Of a stretch of 19,500 bases of DNA, positions 7,619-17,200 are shown piece by piece. The DNA comes from Irineochytrium annulatum (lineage: Eukaryota > Chytridiomycota > Chytridiomycetes > Chytridiales > Chytridiaceae). Below the pieces are notes generated by a model. The model was not told the DNA's origin. It saw nothing but the letters and a program-made list of their open reading frames with translations, and did no database searches. The stretch lies in contig JADGJL010000277.1 of assembly GCA_027600665.1 (NCBI GenBank), positions 1-19,500 of the forward strand. The letters are read 5' to 3'. A program made the position numbers and the translations under genes. The first letter of the stretch is position 1, and the number at the start of each line of letters is the position of its first letter.

Positions 7619-10234
7619 TCACTGCCGGACCATGATAATGCTAATTTTTCCAAGTACGAACGATTCCTTGGTTGTCAGTCCAAGGACGTTCTTCTTTGAA
7701 AGCACAAGTTTCGCCGAAACCTGAGGCAACACGTAAGTAAATCTTTTGCAAGAAGTGGAGATAGAGCTCTCAAGCTTACATAATGCAGCAACGTCGCCAT
7801 CGGGCTCTGGAACGGGAACCCGTACCCGCCCATTTCCTCCTTCGTCGGCACCGACAGGTGCACCGTCTTCTTCCACAGCTGGTCGCTCCGCTCCGGCTCC
7901 ATCGCCACCTCGGCTAGCACCTTCCTCTCCGTCGTCTGCGCTCCATCGACCTCCCACGTGACGGCTGCGGTCAGGGATAACGTCAGCGACACTATCTTCC
8001 TGTTCGCCGGTAGCGACGCAAGATGCACGTGGATCGGGACCGTGTTGGCCGGGCCTAAAATGGTCCGGGGCATGAGAATCCGGAACCGGGGGATCGACTT
8101 GAGTGGGTTTTGGGGGGATGGGTTCACCTCCGACGGAGGCGAGGGCGGAGGGGAAGGGAGCGAGTGCGCGGTGGTGATTTCCAAGGAAAGCGGGGCGTGT
8201 GCGAAAGTTGCGCTTAAAGGCTCCGACGCGATTCGGACAGGATGTGTTGTCGGTGTCGTTACGAGCTGTTCTGTCGGCGTAGCCGCGGCTACAGCCGCCG
8301 CCGGCTGGTCGGCGTCCGATACCCCGCGACTACGCAGATGAGGCGACTGCACCGAAGACGCAGCGGGCGACTGCATTTGGTCCCCGTTCGAGAAGCTTTT
8401 GCGCTGTCCTCGACCAGTGAAGAGTTTCATTAAGCCTCCTTTCGCTTTCGCCTTCCCCAACTCGCTGTCCCCATCGTCTGTCAACTTGGCGTCTCGCAGA
8501 ATGTCCACCGAGGTAGATGTCCCCACATCGGGATTGATGGCGGAGTCACCGCCTTCCATAGGCATTCGTCGGAACCAGAGCGAGCCAATCGTAATCGCCG
8601 TCCGCTTCCTCGACCTTGATCGTTCCCTCGCCGTTGACTTCGCTCGCATTTCCATTCGTCCGCCACGAGCGTCTGCCGCCACCACCTGCTCTGGAGCGCT
8701 CGCTTGTTCAACATCCCCTTCTATTTCCAGCGCTGGCGGAGGTGGTTCTTCTTCGCCAGCCGCGAGATGATCAGTAGTCTCACCGGCCACTTCCGCGGCG
8801 ACGGGGCGCGGTTCTGGCAGTCTTCGTTCCGTCCGAAAGAAAGAATCAGCTGGTATTGACGTCGACAGCTCGATTTCCCCAATCGACAGCAGCGTCTCAG
8901 GGACGCTAGCCTCGCCTGCGAAGTGGGCCAGCTCCGCCTCAGATCTGCAGGACCTCCGACGTTGAGGACGAGGTCTTCCTTGCAGCGCGACATCGGTATC
9001 TCTATCGCCTTCCCCCATCGGCTCCACACCTTCCAAAGACCTCCTGGCGCCATCAGAAACCGCAGGCTCATCCATCTCCATATCCTCTTCGAGTTGGAAT
9101 GGCGGCTCGTGGTCCGACATCTCAAAGCTGTCCATGGCATCCAATTCTGGCGAATGAAGCAACTCCGATGTGTTCCGCCTTCCAGACGGCAACGTCGGGG
9201 CCGTAATTGTGATATTTACTGCCGACCAAGTCACAGCGGCTTGTGGAACCCCCCGGGCCGCGGCCGACGGTCGGACAAGCGTTTCCCCGTCGAGATCCGA
9301 TAGCTCGTCTGCTGCTTCTTGATCGCCTTCTGCGGAAGATGGGTACGAGGGGACAGGCGTCGTGCTAGTGGCGCCAACCTCGACGGATGGGCGAAGGTTC
9401 GAGCTCGACGGGTTCGCGAAGGAGTACGATTCATTGAAGTCGGATTTCTGAGCTGGGAGGAGGTTGTCGAGCGCCCGCGGTCGAAGAACAAAGTTGGGAT
9501 TGCTTGCATGCAATCCTTTTACAGTAGTCAGAATCAGCCACAGAACGATTAACTCACCAAGCGCGTCGCCGGGTGCTGTTCCACCCTCAGCGCTCCTATC
9601 CGTCATTGAAATGGACTCCTCCGCTGGCGGTGGAGCGTCAGCCCAGGGCGCGAAAACGTCAATCGGGCTCTGGCAGACGGCCGTCTCAGGCAAAAACGGC
9701 ACCCAATTCAAGACGGCTCTAAGATAGTAGCATATCTCCCCGTGCTTGCTTTTGAACGACAGCGGGAACAGGAAGCGCGTTCGGGGCGTCATGAAGTCGA
9801 TCTCGAAGGGCACGATGACTTTCCCGCTGGCATCCGGCGTGGGAAGGGCCTGCCCCTCCTGTAGGAGACTCCTTTTGACCGAGACCAGCTCGTACTCGCC
9901 CTTATGCTGCTGGACGTCCATCCATCTGCGGGACGTCCTCGTTAGCTAACGACTGTGTCAATCACGAAAGCGAGACGCACTTCGCACGGCAGACGCCTTT
10001 CAACTCGATGATCAGGCGAGGAGTTGGTATGGCGCCCTTCGGTACGAGAACAACATGGCCCTTTTTGGAGTCCGTCAAGACCTTAGTCGTTGGCATTCGT
10101 CGCAGCCTCAGTCGCGGCCTTCCACTCACCGACACGATGATTTCGCCGCCTGGCTGGACCTCGATCTCCTTGACATTGGACTCGATGGCGAACGACGAGA
10201 AGGGCGGCATCGTTGACGGCCACGAATGAGACAC
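7619..10234 (-). CDS. Arrestin-fold (alpha-arrestin-like) protein with long inter-lobe insert
   Basis: Exons: 9981..10234, 7780..9925 (probably split by a 42-nt intron at 9516..9557) and 7619..7720; TGA stop at 7619..7621. Introns 9926..9980 (55 nt, GCTAAC branch) and 7721..7779 (59 nt) keep the frame. The product is 819 residues, or 833 if the 42-nt segment is retained. The N-lobe (~1-180) shows VQPGGEIIVSVSGRPRLRL, TPRLIIELKGVCRAKW, VIVPFEIDF, LFPLSFKSKHGEICYYLRAV; these are arrestin-N features (strand pattern, F-P-F/L-P-SF, I-Y-Y-x-RA). The C-lobe (~675-819) shows PRTILGPANTVPIHVHLASL, VSLTLSLTAAVTW and a final strand FVLGKISIIMV. Between them lie about 490 residues rich in Ser, Pro, Glu and Ala with basic Arg/Ser patches, probably disordered. 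Fungal alpha-arrestins act as adaptors for ubiquitin ligases in endocytosis of plasma-membrane proteins; I see no clear PPxY motif, so that role is inferred from the fold. Start chosen at 10234; Met9 is an alternative. Confidence 0.83.
9516..9557 (-). other. Putative 42-nt intron within arrestin-like gene (frame-preserving)
   Basis: The minus strand reads GTGAGT at the 5' side and ends TAAAAG, with a CTGAC-like element between. Its 42 nt are a multiple of three and contain no in-frame stop, so both spliced and unspliced forms are open. Its size matches 41-48 nt introns in neighbouring genes (for example 42 nt in the HAD phosphatase gene). If retained it adds 14 mostly hydrophobic residues (ELIVLWLILTTVKG). 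Confidence 0.55.
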
Positions 10235-10341
10235 ACCTTTAAAGACACGGTCACAAAGCCAAAAACGACCGCTGTAAACAACTTACACTTACACGAACAT
10301 GTGTTATTAAGACATATACATTCATAGGCAGATTAAAAAAA

Positions 10342-11284
10342 CTAGCCCCGACTCTGCTCTCTCAGCTCTCCCAAAATTATTTCGACGGCATCGGCAAAGC
10401 TGTCGGCGACATAAGTTGGCGTGCATCCCTTGCTGGACTCATCGCCTGCTCGATACTTCCCCGTCTTCACAAGAACGCCGCGCATGCCGTGACTGATTGC
10501 AGCTGTAATAAACGATTACACCGACTTCCGCATTGAAGAAGCACTGACCGCCGACATCATCTCTGACGTCATCCCCAATCATAATGGCCGCCTCCGGCGC
10601 GATCCCCATGTCGTCAAGCGCAAGCTGAAAGAAGTCCGCCGCCGGCTTCCCTACGATGGTCGCTTTCTTATCGGTAGCATATTCCAAAGCCGTTACAAAC
10701 GGCCCAGGCCCCAGCGCGAGGCCGTCCCGCCGTTGGAAGTATCGCGCCTTGTGGATCGCAATAAGCTCACTGCCGCCATCCTTTAGCAAAACACGCATTG
10801 CCTGGTCCGCCAAGAATATCAAATCCCATTAAAAAAGCATTCTTCACACATTCGTCAGGCTCTCATACTCGAAGAGAGACGGCGCCAGCCCAACGACCAC
10901 ACAGTTGGGGTCGTCAGTGTCTATTCCATCAAATTCGGGCATCGCGGCGTCTGCCAGGAGCAGGAGCGGCCTCAACGCTCGCTTCTCCACTATCGCTCTG
11001 GCAGCTATCATGGACGTGAAGATCTCTTTCCGCGTAATATCGAACCCGATCCCTTGCAGCCGTTCCAACAGGGCAGAGACCGACTCCTTCGTTGTGTTCG
11101 TGACTTCCGCAACATATCAGCGGGCGCCTTAATCGAGACGCAAACCAAAGCGAATCTTCAGGCTCGATCCCCGCAGCTTCTTGAGGGCCGACACCGCGTT
11201 CCTCGTCGGCTCATGCTCAACATGCAGAGTCCCGGAGAGATCAACCAGAATGCCTCGCAGTGCGTTGGGAAGTAACTTCGACAT
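10342..11284 (-). CDS. HAD-superfamily phosphatase, HDHD2/LHPP type
   Basis: Four exons: 11146..11284, 10850..11103, 10549..10801 and 10342..10502; TAG stop at 10342..10344. Introns are 42, 48 and 46 nt. The product is 268 residues, close to animal HDHD2 (~259). HAD motif I is LVDLSGTLH with nucleophile Asp15 and Ser at +2, as in HDHD2. Motif II is FVTNTTKES at ~46-54. Motif III Lys is in TIVGKP (Lys183). Motif IV is [12 protein letters not shown] (~205-216). The C2-type cap shows [20 protein letters not shown], very close to the animal protein. C terminus reads [13 protein letters not shown]. The family belongs to Mg2+-dependent phosphatases (NagD-like); HDHD2's physiological substrate is not well defined, LHPP dephosphorylates phosphohistidine/phospholysine. 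The second intron has a weak GTGTGA donor but family alignment (SLTN followed by AMRVLLKDG) supports it. It starts only 77 nt past the stop of the dynamin-like gene. I am confident of the family, less of the substrate. Confidence 0.95.
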
Positions 11285-11347
11285 TATTTCGCGATCTCCA
11301 TCTTCACCCCTCCCTTGTTAGCACTCTCATTACAGCGCCGAAAAGTA

Positions 11348-11353
11348 TTTATT
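11348..11353 (-). terminator. Polyadenylation signal AATAAA of dynamin-like gene
   Basis: The minus strand carries AATAAA starting 8 nt past the dynamin-like stop codon and upstream of the phosphatase start at 11284. It is the only canonical hexamer I see in this 77-nt gap, suggesting a very short 3' UTR. Confidence 0.55.
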
Positions 11354-11361
11354 GTTGTAGA

Positions 11362-14122
11362 TTATAACCTGAAATTGTGAAGAGTGGTCCAAACAACCTC
11401 CAACCGCGCCCGCTGGTCCTGCAAGGCCTTCCGCCGCTCAACGACAAACCGGTCCTCCATTACCATCCCTGCAACGGCGGCGGCATCCTTCTCCAGCACG
11501 CCCAAACGCGCCACCATCTCCTTCTCGATCCCGTCTCCAAACCGTGACAAAAAGTGGAAGTCGACGTGCATCGGCAACACATCCCCCAACCGCTTAAAGG
11601 CCAGCCGAAAGTAGGCGTCGGAGGCAGCCATCACGTGAAGCACCTCGTCATCGTCAGGGTTGTCCCGCAATCGCACCAAGTCCCGGCCCGTCAATCCAGT
11701 GTAGCCCAGCTCCGCGAGCGCCGCCAGGGCTTTGTTTACCGAATCCTGTCGACCTGCGCCGTTCGCGCCGTTCCCGGAGCTAGCAATAGACGAAGACGAC
11801 GTGCGCGAAAGTTCGAGCTGGGCTTTAAACTCGTGAAGTGCCGTCGACTTCAGCCGGTTGAAGTCCTCAGAGCCCATGGTGAAGGGATACCGGCGCTCCA
11901 TGACGACCAGATTGTTGATCAATTCCAGCGTGATTCTGTAAAGCTCCGACTGTACGACCTGGATTACAAACCTGCACATGATTTAGCAAGCGTAATCCTA
12001 ATGGGGTACCAACCGAACTTGGCCGTGAAGATTCGTAAATCGACCAAAAACGTCATCTGTAAGTTTCTGAACCAGAAGGTGCAATTCTTGCGACACATTC
12101 GATAAGCAGGCGACCGCGTGTTTTCCCCACTCCTCTTGAAAATTCGAGACGATGAAAGTAAACGCTCCGTAAGGCGAATATCCCTGAAGCTCTCTTCCCT
12201 TTTGTGAATCGATAATGCGACGCACGTCTGAGAGCGTCAAAGGACGGTTGATATCGACCGTTATCTCGGCGTCTTTTGAAACGGGAGTCGGCGAGGTAAC
12301 AGAAGCGCCGTTCGGACCGGATCCGGCCGCATGTTTCGCGGCGTCCTTCTTCTTACTATCATCCATACCGCTTGCGCTCCAAAGCACGGACGAGATCGCG
12401 GAGGATACGGAGGACGTCAACGATGTCGAGGCCATTGCCGACGATAACGAGGACGTGGCAGGCGTCGGCTTCCGATCTAAGGCGAACACCGGCCTGGTTG
12501 CATAAAGTGCTCTTCTAAAAGACTCGTAATGCCCTCGTATCCGTTGATAGAACGCTTTAAAATCTTGATGTGCCGACAGATTATAGCCAAGATGCGTTGA
12601 AAAGTGCCGAACCATTTGCAAAAGTTCAATCCTCGAATTCTCTCCAAGCGGAGGCGGCATTTTTGAAAGCTCCAGTGTGGCATTCTGCATCGCCTCCTCT
12701 GTCTTTTGCTTCAGATCAGGAAGACTGGCGTCGGTCAACAACGCCAGCTGACGGCCCATTTCTCGTCGAAGGGAATCAACCCCGAAACGGTCGAGTTGGT
12801 GACGGAGGTTAGACCAAGGCGGGTGGGAGGCAAAAAAGGTCTCCTCCTTCGCTCTCGCCTCGTCAAAGCGTATCCGCCTATCCAAATCCGCCTTATTCGG
12901 ATTCTTCACCATCCAGTAGCCAAGCTTTAACTGATAGTTATGTCCAAGAAGGATTTGAAGCCACCGGTCGTGCGTTCCCGACTCGATCGTGTCTGGCTTC
13001 GTCAAAACACCAATGGTTCGTGTGCCTTGGGGATCCACCTCCTTCGCCATGTGAACGATAGCCTTGTGTCCGTCAGAACGGGCATGCTCCAAATGATAAG
13101 CAAACCTGATTATCAATTTCATCTTTACACGTTATGGTCCCCACAATAATCGCCCGCTCATTCGACACGTATCGACGAACCAGGTCCTGGATCATCTCAA
13201 TAAACGGGGTATCTTCCTTCTTGTCAACGCTGCGGATAATTCCCGGAAGGTCGATCAACGTTAAGTTCACTCCGGCACCATGAATATCCACGCAAACGAT
13301 GTTCCGCGTGAACTTCAATTCATTCGATGCGGCCTCTTTGTCCCTCGAAGCAGCGGTCCGGTCGTCGAAAGTGGTATCCAAATATCGTGACGCCTCCATC
13401 GAAGGATTTAATAGCGCTTTCTGAGCCCTCCTGACAGCCATCTCCACATCATCGGGATTGAAAATCTCCTTTCCAAACGGCACCTCCTTGAAGTTCTTCA
13501 GCTGGTTGCCTGTCGCATCATATTCTAGGCGCAGTTTGATTGAGCAGCTCCAGCCTGACGGTGTTGACACAGTATTTCTCGGCTCTGCGGCTCTAAATCA
13601 CTGGTTAAGCCCTCCGAAAACAATCGAAAGAACTTACGGGGACGTGGCTGGGCTGCTGACGCTAGTTAGCTCAGCATGATCGACAGCCTCAACCATCCTC
13701 ACTTCAACGACACATCGCGTGCACGTTCCCTCCGCCCGCGGAAGAACAACGCCGCAAAGCGCTTCGATAAGACTGCTCTTTCCGACGCTCTGATTTCCGC
13801 AGACAACCACCGTCGGAAGGTCCAGATCCATGTGGGCGCCAGCGTCTCTCATGGAGTTCACCAGCTGAACGAGCCTCCGCGCGCGATCCCCAAATGCTGA
13901 AGTCTTCAAGAACGTCAAGGGCGACATCGACGCCGTCGTCCCAGGCTGGATGTAGGTGCCAGACGATGAATCGTACGTGCCACCACCCGATCCGGCAGCG
14001 GCGCCCCCTCCTCGCCATGGGTTCATCAGGGATGAGATCGTCGACATAGACAGTAGAATGGACGTCAAGTCGTCGCTCTTGCTCGATTGTATTGGCGGTA
14101 GTGTAGATTTGGGCCGGATCAT
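11362..14122 (-). CDS. Dynamin-superfamily GTPase, Mx-like
   Basis: Four exons: 13638..14122, 13106..13592, 12010..13062 and 11362..11958; TAA stop. Introns are 45, 43 and 51 nt. The product is about 873 residues. GTPase motifs: G1 GNQSVGKSS (109-117), the G2 Thr in EGTCTRC, G3 DLPG (276-279), G4 TKPD (345-348). PWSNLRHQLDRFGVDSLR is a typical start of the middle/stalk region, and ELQGYSPYGAFTFIV resembles the Mx segment ELPGFxNYxxFE. The C terminus has a GTPase effector domain (LRDNPDDDEVLHVMAASDAY, then helices to the end). No pleckstrin-homology or proline-rich domain and no membrane segment is visible, which favours Mx/fungal Mx-like over classical dynamin. Such GTPases self-assemble on membranes or other targets. 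A ~95-residue Gly/Ser-rich N-terminal extension and a Ser/Thr/Ala-rich insert at ~523-590 are unusual. The last intron could instead use an upstream GTTCGG donor, removing VRL. Cellular role not assignable from sequence. Confidence 0.92.
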
Positions 14123-14240
14123 GCACGGGAGAATCCACTCACTGTTTCACCGAACAGGTGAATGATGCTACCACATTCGGAAGTATATTAAGGGTGGCTC
14201 CTAAAATGAACTGCCAATATCAATGTATGCAACAGATAGC

Positions 14241-14262
14241 AACAAATAATAGATTATTTGTT
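14241..14262. repeat. Perfect AT-rich inverted repeat (9-bp arms, 4-nt loop)
   Basis: The arms AACAAATAA and TTATTTGTT surround TAGA. The element lies 31 nt past the ATG11 stop and about 120 nt before the dynamin-like start, so it falls in the 3' UTR of one and the promoter region of the other. In DNA it could be a protein-binding palindrome; in RNA a weak hairpin. It might be chance in AT-rich sequence. Confidence 0.6.
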
Positions 14263-14292
14263 AAACTTCCCAAGTAAAGAAAGATAAAGACC

Positions 14293-17200
14293 CTACGCGG
14301 GGCTGTGCTTTATGCTAGATCTATCCTTCCCATCGTCCGTAGCTACACCAACCTTGGTCCCACTGACGACAATTTGGCTTGCGTTTAAGCTGATAGACCC
14401 AGACCCACTATCGTCCGGTGCCACTGGCGGCTTTCTAGGCGGCGGTTGACGAGTCTCGGCTTTAGCTCCTGCGTAACCGGCGTCCTCAACCTCGCACCAA
14501 AAAAACCGAGTGCCCTCCGCCAACCCGAAGGGATTTCGACTCGGGTCTTGCCGGCCTGACGCCACTCGAGCGTCTATGCTGGTGATGTTTGCAAGAATCC
14601 AATCGCGATTCTTCATCTGTGTCGGGAAGCGTAAACTTGATTCCGTCGACAGGAAGTAGTGAGGTGCGTTGACATTAAAAGCTGCCCAGGCTTTCGGATT
14701 CCGAGTAGGGAGGAAGAGCACAAGGTCGTGAGTCTGAAATCTTCACCTGCATTTAGTAACGACATCATATTTCAAATGGCAACCTTTGAAATGTGATTTT
14801 CCCCGACTTCTCTTTCAGCTCATTAAGCAGGACATCTAATCAACATTAAGCAAAAGTAAAAAATCGGGAAAATCGATTTTACCTCGTAGTGCTTCGAAAC
14901 GACTTCGGAATCCGTCGACCACCTCCACAACGGTGCCCGTCCATGTACCGATGTCGAATGCCTCCTTCACTCCAGCCACTTTTGAGTATGCTTCCTTTAG
15001 GACTTCCGCAAAGTTTGCGACCTCAGCTTCACTCGACGAACCGATAGCACTGGCCGTTCCAACCCCAGCTGGAAAGCCATTCCCCGAGCTAAAGATACGA
15101 CTTGACGGGCTCGAGCCATCCATCTCACTGTGCGCGAAGCTTTGGCTGTCAAATAGGTTGCTGGCTTTTAGCTCCAGAGGCGGCGGTTCCAGCCCCGCAG
15201 TTATCCCTGCCGCCTCGTCGTTATCCATTACGCCGTCCGCTACGACACTCCGAGCAAGGTCTAAGACCGCCTTGCTCGGTGCATTGCCCCCAATCGATGC
15301 TAACACCTTCCCAGTTGCCCCCTCGAACCGTGCTATTGCCGTACCGATGCGCGTGATCGCCTCATGCCGAGCCGCGACCTGCTCCATAGCCAGTCTCCAA
15401 ACCACTTGCCAGTCTTCCAGCTGTTCGACGAAAGATCGCACCTTGGCCTGATAGGTCTCTATCTTCGCCTCGCCGTGCTCCAACTTTAACCTTTCCTCCT
15501 GTAGGTCGCCGTCAGCCTTCTCTACTGCGCTCTTCAATGCCCGCAGCTCGTCTTCCAGCAACTCCGCTCTCCGACGTTCCTCGTCCAGTGCCTTCGATTG
15601 AACGGCAACACTATCCTGCGACTCCTTCGCCACCCTCTGCAACTCCTCCTTCGCATTCTCGAGGTCCGCAGACACTAATCGCTTTGCGTCTTCGGACTCT
15701 CGCCGCAGCGCCTGCTCGGTCGATAGCAACTCCCCTAAAACGTTATATCGATTGTTCTCCGCCGCAAGCGTCGCCCGAAGACCGTCGATCTCATTATTGA
15801 GGTCGGCGATCATAATAGCAAGACGCTCTGCCTCCCCATCATCCCTTTCCGTAATCCCGCCCGTCATCTCGTCAAGCGACACCATTGCTCGCCTCCCGCT
15901 TCCAACCCCGCTGCTCTCGTCTTCCTCGTCATAATCTTCCTCCACCGAGTCCTCTAACACTTGGGCCTGCTGCACCCGTAAAGCCGCATTTTCGCGCTGG
16001 AGACCGACCAGCTCCAACGTCTGGCATCTAATATCATCCTCAAGCTCCCGCAGCCGTCTCCGAATCTCTCGCTCGTCGCTACGGAGAGAGATAAGTGCGG
16101 GAACGCCCAACCCGGAGATCCCAGGGGTCCTAGGCGAGACGATGGGCGGTGAGCTTTCGGTGAAGCCTGTCGGCTGGATAGATATCGAGTGGCGGTGGCC
16201 CATTAAGGGCGATAAGGGCGGGACGAGAGGGGAGGCGGCGTTATTTGAAGGGGTGCTTGCGGATCGTACGATGATGGGCGATGCTCTCTCCGGGACCGGT
16301 ATCGCACCCGTTAGCTCCGGCGCGCCGGCCTCGTGTACCGTCAAGGCTTGCGAGCAGGCATCGAGGAGAGCGTACACTTCCCGCACGAACCCAGCAACCC
16401 GGTCGAACTCGCCGACCAGCGCGCCACGATCCCTGATGAGCCCTGCAATCTCCTTCTTCAAGTCGCCGACATCCTTTTCTGCAACCCCAAATTGGACCCG
16501 GTAGGAATCTCTCTCCTCCTCAGCCACCTTCCTTCCATTCTCTGCAACCTTGACTCGCTCCTCCGCATTGCTTGCACTGGTCCAGGCTTCAGACGACTTT
16601 GCCTCTGCCTTCGCGACGCGTTCGCGTAGCTCCTTATTATCGGCTTGCAGTGCAGCCAAAGCCGCCCGTAACGCTCCTTCCTCGCTCTTGGTTTGACTTG
16701 AGGTCATTTGATAACTCTGTTGGAGGACTTTCTCTAGCGTCTTAATCCGGTTCTCGTACGCCTATGGCGAGTATTTAGTACACATATACAACACACATTT
16801 TTAGTTCACCTTGATTGTCTCCTCAGCGCGGCTACTGTACCCCTCAGTATCCCGACCGTCGAAAGCGCCAACACTAACGGCTTTGCCACCAATGCCGTTT
16901 CGCATTCTGGGGCTCCCCTCCCCGCTCAATCCCTTCGTGGCGCCCCTCAGCGCCGCCAGCTCCTGGCGAAGCCTTGCAACCTCCTCATCAAGACCTTTAC
17001 ACAGCCCGCTTCTGCCCAGTATCCTTTCAAACTCCTTCTCAATCCCATCGACCTGTCCGCCCATCTTCACCATCGTAGCATGCAGCTTGCTAATCGAGTC
17101 ACTCTGCCCTTCCCCGCCAATCGTCGTCCCGGTCGCCGTCGAGCTACCCGGGTCTACCTCGTTCATCGCCGTCCGTAAGTTCGCAACAAGCTTCTCAAAA

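Noticed and set aside
8399..9303. Plus-strand frames inside the arrestin-like insert
   Set aside because: No family similarity; the minus frame is continuous with both arrestin lobes, so these are shadows.
11959..12022. Alternative GTTCGG donor for the last dynamin-like intron
   Set aside because: It also keeps the frame, but would delete VRL and shorten a stalk helix relative to Mx proteins; the GTACCC donor was preferred, with moderate confidence.
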